A stretch of DNA of 24,526 nucleotides. Origin: Chromera velia. Taxonomy: Eukaryota; Sar; Chromeraceae. The position numbers and the translations under genes are program-made. Positions 10,360 to 24,476 of this stretch are shown piece after piece. The notes under the pieces are model-generated. The model saw nothing but the letters and a program-made list of their open reading frames with translations. It made no database searches and was not told the origin of the DNA. Each line of letters starts with the position of its first letter. Position 1 is the first letter of the stretch. The stretch is taken from positions 5,001 to 29,526 of the forward strand of contig JAHBMJ010005877.1 in the NCBI GenBank assembly GCA_018398765.1, given 5' to 3'.

Positions 10360-12508
10360 GGAGGGAGAGAGAAGGGAAAAAAGAAGGCACAGAGTTGAGT
10401 CCGCATTTCTCCGTTCTCTCCTTGTCAATCAAAGCCATGCATGCACAAAGGGGCGCATTGCGTATAACGATCAATCAGTGTACATGCAGGGCCACGTTAG
10501 GAGCTCAAATTCCCGAAGTGTCACTCCATGATGAGAGAACCAATCAAAATCGAGAATATCACGAAAATTTATCGCACAATCAACGATTTGACGCACGCGA
10601 TTTCACTCCGTCTCTAGTTCCTCTTGACGTGACGTGTGTCTCCCTCCCTCCTTTGAGGCATGCATGAGGCAAGAGAGAGACTGACCTCGAACGCCCATGC
10701 TGCCTGATGAGAAAGGAGGAGCGTCATGAGAAGGCTCAAGCTATCACTACGGTCACGAGGCTTGACCATGACAGGCTCCAAACAGGGCTTTTCACGCGAA
10801 CCGAGGGGGGGGAATAGTCTCCCTCCTAGACCAATAGGCTCCTCTTTTTTCATTTGCCCCTCCTCTCCTCTGCCTTCCTTTACCCCCACAAAAGTGACGA
10901 CATCGATATCAAGCCATTCCCTCCTCTCTCTCTTCTCTTTCCCCTCTTTCAAATCTTCATGGTTGTCTCTTTTCACCCCCCTCCCCCCTTCCCCTTTGCC
11001 CCTTTCCCCATCAATCATTGGACCACGATTTCCCACACACTCCCCGGTCTCCTGATGAGCTCCCTCCGCCTGTCTCTGCGCTTGCTCTTCTGCCACCAGC
11101 TTGAGTCTCGGACTCTGTCCTGAATCAACTAACGTGTTTGTTTGTTTGAGGAGATGTGTTCTCTCTCTGGTCAGACAGAACGGAGACGTGATCGGAGGGA
11201 GAAGTGATTGAAGAACGGAATTTAAGAACGAATTGATGAAAGAAATCGAATGAATGAATGAGGGGTCAAGGAATCCCTGCATGCATGTACGTCGATCGAT
11301 CGATGGATCACCAGCCAGCATGCAGGGGTCGGTCGGTCAGTCAAACAGGCAGGCAGTCAGTCAGTGTCAAGAAACAGGCATGACGCCGTTCCTTCCTGCT
11401 GATCTTCCCACCCAACCCCCAGCCAAGATAAGTCCATCAGACCTCTCTTTCCTCCCATGACCATGGACATGCAGGCAGGCAGGCAGGCAGCATGAACGAA
11501 GGAAGGAATGTCTTTTTTGATTATCAAGAGAGTCATTCTACCCCTCTGTTCTCTTCTCTGACCAAAACTTTGTTTGTCTTTCAGTCTTTCAGTCTGTCTA
11601 CTGGAGGACAATTTAAAGCTACGCAACGGCTCGGAGAGCACGAGAAGGAAAACCGCAGATGAAGGAAGGAAAGAAACCCAACGAACCGACCGACGGACTT
11701 CAGGGAACTATCTGCGGCATTCTAACACACACAAAAAAGAAAAGACAGAGGAACGGAAAGAGATGAACAGAAGCTCATCTCGACTGTGCAGACCGTCCCA
11801 GTACAAGAAAAGAAAAGAAAAGGGGGAAAGAAGAAACCATGCAGGAAGGAAGAAAAAGCGGTGCATGGCGCAGTGGACTGACTGACTGACGGGGAGCAGA
11901 TTGAGGTGAAGACTGGAGAGACGAAGAGCTGGCCGAAGAGGAGGCTCCTTGGACTTGGTCTTTTTGATGACGGTGCACGCATTTCGAGTCTCCTTCCAAT
12001 TCCTGTCGTCCTCTCTTATTTGTCATTCCTTCACCATCCCCGCCCCCTTCCGTAGTTCCCTTTTCAAGAACCCCCCCCGGCTGCTGACGAAGCTTCGAAT
12101 GCACACTACTACTACTGCCGTTCTCCTTCTCCTCTGCCTCTAACACCCGATGTTCCTCCTCCCGCTCCCGGCCCTGTCCCTTTTCCAACTCGCCGCCTGC
12201 TGACGCCTCAGCAGCCTGGTGCACCAACACCGTGTGACGAAAGAGCAGACAGTTGACCCTCGAGGGCTTCCAGGGACACACTGCAGAGGAGAGGAGAGGA
12301 GAGGAGAGGAGAAACGGGGGCATACTACGGACACGCATGCATGCACGCATGCAAGGTCAGTCGAAGAAACAGCCAGCCAGCTAGCTGAAGAGATGAGGGA
12401 GGCAAACAAGATTCATCTCATCTGGGCGCCAGCCACGCGCTTCACGATGCGAACTGTCTTTCCCCCCCCTTTTCCTTCCAAACCCAATTAAGGAAGGAAG
12501 AAGCGGGA

Positions 12509-12540
<32 letters not shown>

Positions 12541-12541
12541 A

Positions 12542-12574
<33 letters not shown>

Positions 12575-13434
12575 GAGGAGAAGAAAAGACAGGGCATGCA
12601 GGAAAAAGGAAAAAACAGAAAGAGGCAACAAACTGAGGAGAAGCCGAACGAAGCACAAACACCGGAACACAAGGAGATCCCATCAGTCCAGGGACACATT
12701 GGAGCATGCAGACAATGCATTGATGACTGACGAGCAAGGCACTGAGAATGTGAGCCAACCGGTGAATAGACCTCAAAAACGGAACATGAGATGAAAAGCG
12801 TCAATCAAACCAAAAAAGAATCAAGCGAGTACGATCAGATGTCCACTGACTGACTGACTGACCAGGAAACTCCCCCTGCTTCCAATCAGGTCCCCATGTA
12901 CCCAAAAAAGGGGCTCTCGGAAGGTCCAAAAGACCTAGACAAAAAGACAGGCAGCACGTAGTCAAATGACATGATAATGACACATTATTGTCCAATCAGT
13001 CAATCAATCAATCAATCAATCGATCAATCAATCGATGAACGAATGATGCAGCACCATTTTGCAACGATTGATTGATCGATTCTTCTCTCTTTCTCTCTCT
13101 CTCTCTCTCTCTGTCTGGGTCTAGAATGAATGAATGCCTGCACCACGGACGGACTTGCACACTTTTGAAATTAAGGTTTGGCACTCCCCCACCCACCCAC
13201 CCATCCAGCTCCTCCCTGTCCCACGTCCCTCCCTCCCTCCCTCCCCTGCGTGTTTGCTTGCACCCCCTGGAGGGAGGGAAAGAGAAAGAGAGTGCACTAC
13301 CCGAGCCAGCACCAGAAGATTTCAAAGCGGAAGGAAGCACAGCTTCAGGAGAGAACACATGCGTGCGTGCACAGAGACAACTAGAGGATCAAGGAACACA
13401 CACCCATCCATACACACACACACACCAACTATCC

Positions 13435-13466
<32 letters not shown>

Positions 13467-15215
13467 ACACACACACGGACGGACGGACACCGGAGACTCG
13501 TGATCGAATTCCGCCTCAATCTCTCCAAGGTCCTCTCGGCATCGTAGTCCGTGTGGGCCAACAGCTGCGCCCACCAACCGGCCAACGGGATCGAGGGGAA
13601 GGGAGGGAATTAAGGAAGAGAGGAACCAAAGAGGAATCTAGAGACCTACCCGTACACACACAAAGAAAGACAAGCTACAGAAAGACCAGAAGCACTCACA
13701 GGAAGCTAAACCAACAGACGGAAGGAACAACATGCTACCATGAGGATTTTTTTCTGTAGACAGACTTCAAAAAAGAAGAAGACAGGAGGACATCATGCTG
13801 AGTTGACTGATTCAAAGCAATACTAGAGAAACACCATTGGCAGAGGCACAGCTCAAAGCATTCACGAGCGCCACTCACTCCACTCAACGAGCCATCAGTC
13901 AATTTCTCTATTTACATCCCCCACTCGGCACCAGTGCCGCAAATCCCCTTCTTTTCTTTTGCACCCCCCGTTCAGTTCAGGTCACAGTTTCTGTCGTAAG
14001 AAGGAAACAAGTATTCAGAAATGGAAGAGGGAGGAGAAAGAAACGGAACCTCACTCACTCAAGCACGAGGAAGATCGAAGAGCACTTCTTCCTTCGAAGA
14101 ATCAAAGCCGGCGGGTGTTCTTTCTACTTTGGCTGAGAAGGGAACGAGATGGACTGACAGACAGACAACCATACCTGCATGGCAAAATCTGGCTGGAAGG
14201 GGACGGCTTCGTCGGGGGGATCGCTGCCGGCTTGCTGTTTGGACAGCCAGACTCGGCACATCTCCTTGATGAATCGCAACTCTGCAAGGCATAAAAAATT
14301 CAGCAATTCTTCATCCACACACACGCACGCACGCACGCACGTGCACACTCATATAGAGGGAGAGCCCCGGGGGGAGGAGGGGGCGAGAAAGAGAGAGAGA
14401 TGGAGAGTTCGGAAGCGTGCGAAAAAGGAGAAGCAAGGAAAGACGGAAACAATCACCTGGGTCCCTTTCACGTCTGAGATGCTCTTCTGCCCCCCTCCCG
14501 CCCCCCCCCTCCCTGACTTTGTTCTTGTGTCTGGAGAGGGTTGCAGGTCTCTGATTCCTCTTTGCCCTCATTCAACCTCTTCATCTCCGCGGGGTCAAAC
14601 TTCAAACGGGACCCCGCCACTCTCCCTCCTGCACGAGGAAAAAGAGCAGGACAGATGGAAGGGAAAATGTGCACACCGTCTGTCACTGATCTTTCTGTTC
14701 GTACAGACAGAAAGGGAGTACTTTGAGTTGCGAGGGGAAAAGAGGTACCAAATGGCTAAAAGGAAAATGGGCGAAACAGGAAAAGCGATCTTCTGGAGGA
14801 GCGATGTATCAGAAGAGAAGAAGAAGAACCACTCACCAGCATATCTGTCGGGCGCAGCGATGGGAATGTTCTCTGCGGGCACCTGGAAGTCGGGGCCCAC
14901 GAAGGGGGCATGCACTCTCTTATCTTTCGTCCCTTTTCCACCTGGACCTGCAGCAGCAGCTGCGCCTCCGGCCTGTGTCTGCTTCTTTCTGCGGTCTTTG
15001 TCGTCGTCTTGGGAGGCAGAAGGGGAGCTCTGGACATCAATAACAGAAGAATCGCTAGGAGGGAAATTCTCTCGGTCAGCGTTCGGGTTTTGGTCTCTGC
15101 GTCCTTCTTCAGAAGACGCCATGTCTACATCGCCGTCTCCGTCTCTGTCTGTTTCCGGCTGGCTCTGTCTGAGGTGCTGCGCCTCAGCGTTCAATTCAAG
15201 CAGCCGCCGTGACAT
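8504..15215 (-). CDS. Multi-exon gene for putative ELM2-domain chromatin protein (could be two genes)
   Basis: It starts at ATG 15213-15215. In-phase exons, in transcript order: 15215-14837, 14628-14518, 14281-14175, 13564-13498, 12934-12863, 12280-11891, 11119-10686, 9428-9223, 8965-8912, 8808-8778 (or to 8737) and 8593-8504 (TGA). Nearly all have AG acceptors and GTGAGT/GTCAGT-type donors, and the phases agree throughout. Exons 1-4 read as an ELM2 module: VHAPFVGPDFQ then ENIP (VGxxFQ..IP), LKFDPAEM, and the C-terminal helix YDAERTLERLRRNS (ELM2 usually ends ALxxL). The next exon (GTWGPDWKQGEFP) could begin a SANT-like segment, but no SANT is complete. Exons 12280-10686 are charged and low complexity. 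The last exons resemble a bromodomain half. ELM2 proteins act in histone deacetylase or chromatin-remodelling complexes, so a nuclear role is inferred. A gene boundary between 10686 and 9428 cannot be excluded. Confidence 0.5.
9363..9448. repeat. 43-bp imperfect tandem duplication spanning an exon start
   Basis: Two adjacent units (9363-9405 and 9406-9448) share CGTTTCTTTTCCTTTGG and GTTGTG blocks. The second unit carries the acceptor and ATG of the exon starting at 9428. In the first unit the equivalent sequence is coding and differs at the acceptor AG. Confidence 0.75.
9887..9988 (-). CDS. Possible internal exon of the minus-strand gene
   Basis: An open frame reads YRRENKIVNPLSLFGIGFTE and ends at a strong GTGAGT donor (9886) in phase 0, which matches the phase-0 start of exon 9428. 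The acceptor is unclear: CTTTGTAG further upstream is the best one, but it leads into a different frame that stops. Coding status is doubtful. Confidence 0.25.
10120..10192. repeat. (TTTC)n-(TC)n microsatellite
   Basis: The tract is nearly pure pyrimidine on the + strand, that is, purine on the transcribed - strand gene. It lies within an intron of that gene. Confidence 0.95.
10325..10356. repeat. (CA)n microsatellite
   Basis: A CA dinucleotide run followed by GA-rich sequence, intronic to the minus-strand gene. Confidence 0.95.
10686..12280 (-). CDS. Two long charged exons (12280-11891 and 11119-10686) of the minus-strand gene
   Basis: Exon 12280-11891 follows CTCTGCAG, begins VCPWKPSRVNCLLFRHTVLV, becomes Glu/Gly/Ser-rich and ends at CCCC|GTCAGTCAGTCAGTC. 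It joins in phase to exon 11119-10686 after GATTCAG. That exon reads SPRLKLVAEEQAQRQAEG, continues Glu/Lys/Gly-rich and ends in the more hydrophobic SLLMTLLLSHQAAWAFE before GTCAGT at 10685. No domain is recognised. A candidate exon in the intron between them, near 11360-11460, was not convincing. Confidence 0.5.
12285..12312. repeat. (GAGGA)n tract next to an acceptor
   Basis: Pentanucleotide repeats on the + strand. On the - strand they form the polypyrimidine tract (TCCTC)n just before the CTGCAG acceptor of exon 12280-11891. The repeat therefore probably acts in splicing. Confidence 0.8.
12507..12572. repeat. (GAAA)n microsatellite
   Basis: A long GAAA run with one interruption at 12540, inside the intron between exons 12934-12863 and 12280-11891 of the minus-strand gene. 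Confidence 0.95.
12998..13112. repeat. (AATC)n run and (TC)n run
   Basis: An AATC/CGATC-type run lies at about 12998-13036 and its imperfect inverted partner (GATTGATTGATCGATT) at about 13066-13082, so the two can pair. A TC run follows at about 13084-13112. All of it is intronic. Confidence 0.8.
13437..13466. repeat. Homopolymer of 30 C
   Basis: Thirty consecutive C on the + strand, flanked by CA and GGAC repeats, lie just inside the intron after exon 13564-13498 of the minus-strand gene. They are transcribed as poly-G. Confidence 0.9.
14175..15215 (-). CDS. First three exons of the ELM2-like gene
   Basis: Exon 15215-14837 begins MSRRLLELNAEAQHLRQ, contains an acidic Ser/Asp-rich stretch and a Lys/Arg patch with poly-Ala, and ends VGPDFQ...APDRYAG at donor GTGAGT (14836). 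Exon 14628-14518 continues GRVAGSRLKFDPAEMKRLNEG. Exon 14281-14175 reads LRFIKEMCRVWLSKQQAG then FQPDFAMQ. The junctions rebuild codons exactly (phase 1, 1, then 0). The intervening introns hold (GCAC)n, GA-rich and C-rich repeats. This is the best-supported part of the minus-strand gene. Confidence 0.65.
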
Positions 15216-16300
15216 TGAGAATCACAACTACTCAGAATGAACTGTAGATGGTAAACACAATGAGGGGCGTTCGGGAGGCGGGAACAATTTTCTGGTGAGT
15301 TAAAGTCATTACTTTTTGGAGGACAGATTTGAGTGCGACGCACAAATCCCAAGTCACGCAGTTGCGATCGAGGGACCAAATTTCCAACTGATCCTAAAAT
15401 TACAAAAAAGATCAGAAAGGGGAACACCATCATGTAAGGCTGGTATTGATACAGTGCACCATAGTGCACCTATCAACTCTGTCGAGATGACGAGACATCG
15501 TTTTTTGAAGTGAGAAGAGGATCGCATTTGCAAGCTATAAAGCCGCCAATAGCCGCCATGATGCCGCCATGCATGCAGACATGTGCAGACTTGCATGCAC
15601 TTCCGCACGCGCGCCTTGCGCGCGCGCGAGCTGAAATTAAATTTTTCCAGCGCGTATCCAGTTTCGAATAGTTTCGATCATCTTAATTCGATCCTCTCGC
15701 GCGATCTCTCGCGTTCTCCGACAGTGCCAAACGATGTCGTAATATCTCGTGCCAAGAGACCCTCTGAGCAAAGTTCATACTTTCCCCAATGTCTCCTTTC
15801 AGCGATTTTTTGGCACGAAGGGCCTTTGTCGAGAATCGGATGCAGCGATAATTAAGAGGGTGCTCATATCAGGTAGCGTGGTTCTTGTCTTTACAACACC
15901 TGCATGAATGCTCCCTACCATGCTCTCCAAAGTTCTGTCAGCTAGTCTGAAGCGAAAAGGGGCCTGGGTGGGTTTTCTGCTCTGAGTGTCTGTTTCTGTA
16001 CGTAGATCAGTGTCTATTCATTTTTCTCACCATGTTTTCTGCTTTCCTTCCTCTACGAAAAAAAGAAGCGAACATACGGAAAAAGGAATGAAGACCTTTC
16101 GAGGAACATGTACGATCCCTTTCTTTGCAGTTATTTGCAGTATACACCTCCATCCAACTACTAGAGTCGTAACCAGACCCGGTTCCCAGGCAGGCTCCAT
16201 TCCTGCTAAATGGATAAGCGTGATACGTGTGCTCATCATATTTGATCCCACAGAATTGATTGTAACTCAAGTTCCTCCTTTACTTGGTCAACACTAAGAA
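15216..16300. other. Intergenic region upstream of the minus-strand gene
   Basis: It lies directly upstream of the ELM2-like gene's ATG and probably holds its promoter. It contains GCCGCCAT-type short repeats (15541-15572), TGCATGCA palindromes (15568-15600) and a CG-rich hairpin (15604-15632). No convincing exon was found between 15640 and 16300. Confidence 0.5.
15596..15640. promoter_or_regulatory. CG-rich hairpin motif, copy A
   Basis: The core is GCGCGC-CTT-GCGCGC, preceded by CACTTCCGC and followed by GAGCTGAAATT. It lies about 390 bases upstream of the ATG at 15215 and resembles the motif at 22664-22700. A regulatory role is inferred from position and recurrence only. Confidence 0.35.
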
Positions 16301-16333
16301 TTGCACCCCCTTTCTTGTTTTTTTCTCCCAACA

Positions 16334-16672
16334 ATGCAAAATTTGAGAGACAACAAATTCGAGATTGAAATAAAGGCAGGGGAAAGCTTCGAAGGGAAGG
16401 TTCAGGATGTCAAGCGAGTCAGTCGGCTTGGATATGTTACTTGGGCTTCTTTCAAGTTCCTCCCGAAATCCCCGATGGCACTCTCTCCGGCCTCTTCGGG
16501 CTTCAGAAACGGATTCACGTCCCAGACGCAGATCTCTCCATTGTTAGTTTGGTGCCTCTATGCATTGATGGCAAATAGGAAAAGGCGACGGCTTTTGGAA
16601 GCTTCCTGGAAAGGAGGGAGCACCGGAATCCCAGAGCATTTTCCTTGGGGCTCGGGGTATCCTGGAATTTAA
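16334..16672 (+). CDS. Possible small coding region, unknown
   Basis: From ATG 16334 the frame reads MQNLRDNKFEIEIKAGESF followed by GKVQDVKR, then reaches a GTCAGT donor-like site (about 16416) and stays open to 16672. The first 28 residues look protein-like. The remainder resembles no family I know. It could be a 5' exon of the RBR-like gene, or chance. Confidence 0.25.
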   Translation: MQNLRDNKFEIEIKAGESFEGKVQDVKRVSRLGYVTWASFKFLPKSPMALSPASSGFRNGFTSQTQISPLLVWCLYALMANRKRRRLLEASWKGGSTGIPEHFPWGSGYPGI

Positions 16673-16789
16673 CATCCCGAGGTGGGTGGGGGTATAATTG
16701 CCAGTGTGTGTATGTCTATGCTGAACCGTGTCAGATTTCCATCCATCTTTGCAGTTTTTTTGTTTCTGAACTACGCTGACTGAGAATAG

Positions 16790-16965
16790 TAAGAAAATGT
16801 TGCCAAATATGAAAACGTGTCTTCTCCGCCTCACAATCTCCCAGCCTCACAACGGTGCATGAACTTGGGGAAAGTGTGTGTATCCAAACATATTATACTG
16901 GCCTCCTACCCCCCCTGAGCATCATCCTTTCTCTCTCTCTCTGCATCTGAATCAATGCAATCGAT
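16790..16965 (+). repeat. Diverged duplicate segment, copy 1
   Basis: It resembles 20394-20570 in order and spacing of shared words: CTTCTCC, CAATCTCCCAGC, TGTGTG.ATCCAAACA, TGGCCTCCT, CCCCCC, CTCTGCATCTGAATCAA. It is non-coding in both places. Confidence 0.75.
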
Positions 16966-17503
16966 AATTCATTTTCTTTCTCTCTTTGCAGCATACTTAA
17001 TTTTACTTAGATTATTTCCTTGCTTTCTTTCAAACCATTTTTTCCTTTTTTAGAGTCGATCTACTCACTTGTTTTCTTCTCATTCCTCTCTGATTTTCGT
17101 TTTGTCTTCTTTCTGCTGGCCTTTCAAATGTGTATGTGTCTGCCTCTGCCCCATTTCCGGTCTTCGATCCCCTTTCCCTGTGTGCAACTCTAATTCAGAA
17201 ATGGTTTTTCACTTCCGCTATGCCACGTATGATTCGCTTTAAATTTCCCACTCACATCATGTTCCCGTCTTACAAATTAATCCGTGCTTGTTCTTTTCCT
17301 GCTTCTCTGTCTTCTTCCTTACCCTTTTGCCCCTTCTTGATCTGCTTTTTCATCTTCTCTTTGCTGCTGAGTCAGACTTTATGTTCTCACGTCCCCTTCT
17401 TGAGTTGCCCCCCGATGTAGTCTCTACGACGAGCAGAAGGGGGTGTTAGCAGCAACCCCCTCCGATGCCCCCCCCTCTACCAAGAGAACGATGTTTTTTA
17501 CAG

Positions 17504-21905
<4,402 letters not shown>

Positions 21906-22935
21906 CTTCAACACTGAGCGGATATAGGCTGTCAGTGCTTCAGACAATTTGTTGTCTTTGTAATCAAAAGAAGAAGAATATTGACACTTGATCTTTTTAC
22001 TATGACACAGCATGTAATTGTTGTAACTTGGGTATCACAATCGTATCATGCAAATACATAGAACATGTTTTAATTATTTTATTATTATTATATTAATATA
22101 AGATTTCATTATTATTATCGTGCATCATCGTCATAGCTAATTTAAAGTTACGTAAAGATATGCAGTGGCTTTATTTTCTTACCGTTTCTTTTTAGCACTC
22201 CTTACTGTTAAAATACTTTATAACATCTTTCATTAATTCTATAAAACTACAGATAGGAGCGGTTGTGACTAGAGTCTTCACTGACTTGTCAGCTAAGCAG
22301 AGGCGTGTTCTTAGTAGAAAAAGACACTGACAGCGATTAAAACAGCGAGGAGAATGATTTTTACTCCAAAAAGAGGAATGGTCAAGCAAAAAACATGAGT
22401 GTCTTAAAATGTTTTATGAACAACCTCAAAGGTGTGTACCTTAACTTTAATGCTAATATGATTTTCTGATTTCTACAATCTATTCGAAATATTCCATCAC
22501 CTCCACAATCTGCCGACGCTGCCGTACGGTTCCTTAGAAAAAATTAGAAAAACTGTTGCACTTTTAGTGGAAAGTCGCGCACTTGAGTAAAAGAGCCGAA
22601 GTTTCTTACTGCCACTAGCTGCATGTAACTGCATGCATGAACCGACCGGCTCTGCCAGACTTATACTTCCGCGCGCGCAAAGCGCGCGATCTGACTTGTA
22701 ATTATTAATACACATCGATATCATATAAGACGTACTTAGTGCTGACGTACTCCGACAAACCCATGTATATGGATGGGATTGAAGAAGGGTAGCTTGATAC
22801 ACACCTTCCTCCGAAGACGGAAATGCGAGACCTCCTTTTTCTTCTTGCGCGCTCCCGGTTCAAATTCTCTGTAGCAGTAGTGACAGCCAACTTCTGAAGT
22901 CTGCAGTCTCTTTTCCCCGGTCTAGCTACCCACCG
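21906..22935. other. AT-rich intergenic region and probable promoter of the RING gene
   Basis: AT-rich with ATTATT runs at 22074-22120. A CG-rich hairpin (22664-22690) and TGCATGCATG (22631-22640) stand out from it. No coding region was found. Confidence 0.5.
22660..22700. promoter_or_regulatory. CG-rich hairpin motif, copy B
   Basis: The core is a near-perfect inverted repeat, CGCGCGC-AAA-GCGCGCG, with CAGACTTATACTTC before it and ATCTGACTTG after it. It lies about 250 bases upstream of the ATG at 22936. It shares the flank CTTCCGC and a CTGA word with copy A at 15596-15640. Confidence 0.35.
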
Positions 22936-24160
22936 ATGTCGTCTTCTGTACAAGCCTCGGAGAGGGTGGAACGGCTGCTTCCGTCTGACGGTATTGTGGA
23001 TCGGTCTGCACCAAGTGAGGGAGATGCTACTCAAGACCCCCCCCCAGATCCTGAAAGAGCAGAAAGAGGCCCCACCACCCCTCCTTCCGGAAGACAGTCA
23101 GAGGCAGGGAGTGGTTCTTCTCGTCCCTCTACCGGCTCTTCTCTCAACAGCGCCTTCGTATACCGACCCCATGTCGAGAGGGAGAGGGCCAGAGCCGTCC
23201 CTGTGCGCAGACAGTCGCGGCTCGTCCCCATCGTTCGCATTCTCGGGTCAGCCATGCATGCCTCGATCTTCGTTTGGCGTTGGAGAACATTTCTATGGAT
23301 GTCTGATATGAGAACAAGCTTGTCGATGTATAGTGCAGCACTGTCAGCTCATGCATGCGACGCGATTGCGCAGACTGAAATTAGTGACCAGTTAATTCTC
23401 TTTGCAAGCCTATACATATGATTTTGTCTGCATGCATGTATGCACATTTTCCTTTCGACGAAAACTTCTGATTGCATGCAGAGAGCTGCTTGCCGAGAGG
23501 ACCATGGGTGTCTTTCTGATCACAGTGATCCTTCTGAACTTGGGCATCGCCGCCTGGGCCATTCAGGTGACAGTCACGCGCAAACACTGCAGAGCCCCTC
23601 TTGTCGAGTGGGTCCTCCTGACGGGGCTCCTCTGGTTTCTTCATGTTCTCACACTCACCTACGAGGCATGGGAGAGACGGTATTACGGCACCCGGATGCG
23701 GAGATGTCCTCTGAGTCGCGTGACTGTTTTGCTGATCATCATCTGGGGGGGCACCGGGTTCGTGTTTGAGTATCAGTTGCCTCCGTTGCCTGAAGGGAAG
23801 ATGAGTGCGGAGGAGAAAGTGATTGCAGAAGCGAAGGCATCGGAAGCCTGCTCGAAGGAGATCCGAATTCTCTCCAAGCTGGTCCTTGAAGGGCAGACCC
23901 GGGTCTTTCTGCTTTTTTTACTCGCCGAGCTAATTGTCAGGCTTGTGTTTGCAAGTGCGCAACTTTTGACAGCAGGAAACGGACGGTGGTATACCCATAG
24001 GGCGTCCTCGACAGATGACGGCACGGCGGGGGGGGCGGAGAGGCTGGTAGTGCAGCCTTTGTGGGAAGGGACGTTTGGAGAGTTGAAGAGGGAGATCGAG
24101 AGTGCGCAGGGAGAAGAAGCAGGGAGGGACATGGTAACCTCGTGCCCGATCTGTTTTGAG
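22936..24160 (+). CDS. Multi-pass membrane RING-type E3 ubiquitin ligase, 5' part (continues beyond window)
   Basis: Exon 22936-23246 runs from ATG and ends GG|GTCAGC. Exon 23482-24160 follows CATGCAG and ends GAG|GTGGGT. The junction rebuilds one codon (RILG-ELLAERT). The protein has about 330 residues so far. Residues 1-100 are a soluble, Ser/Pro/Arg-rich N-terminus. Likely membrane helices lie at about 112-133 (MGVFLITVILLNLGIAAWAI), 143-163, 184-200 and 243-262. A Glu/Lys/Ala-rich loop separates the third and fourth. The last residues, SCPICFE (325-328 = CPIC), are the first ligand pair of a RING finger. The rest must lie in later exons outside the window. Membrane RING proteins of this build ubiquitinate membrane or ER substrates, so the role is inferred. 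The start is chosen because no acceptor or in-frame ATG was seen closer upstream. Confidence 0.7.
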
Positions 24161-24406
24161 GTGGGTACTCGCACATGTGCATGTATTCACATATTGATGT
24201 CACTCTTCGTCTGCACTCTGCTTTACAGTCATGACCACTTCTCGAAGGCACAATCCAGAGCCGAAGGGCCAAACGCAGACGTGAAGCGATGATGGAGAGA
24301 GCAAAAAGCGAATGGAAAACAGGAGCAAAACTGAATGCGGCTTTTTCTTCCTGCATGCGTCGGTCGATTCGCAGTCCTCCTCGTCGGAGGTGTCCTTCTT
24401 TAACCT

Positions 24407-24437
<31 letters not shown>

Positions 24438-24439
24438 AG

Positions 24440-24476
<37 letters not shown>

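Noticed and set aside
10034..10531. Ser/Leu- and His/Thr-repeat open frame on the plus strand
   Set aside because: It is the translation of TC and CA microsatellites within an intron of the minus-strand gene.
12395..12455. Minus-strand RIVKRVAGAQMR or REARGWRPDEMNL as a SANT-domain exon
   Set aside because: A possible acceptor (GACAG) is present, but no donor precedes the stops, and the flanking exons already join in phase without it.
14179..15240. 353-residue plus-strand open frame
   Set aside because: It is antisense to three minus-strand exons that join in phase and read as a coherent protein. It also runs through repeats and introns.
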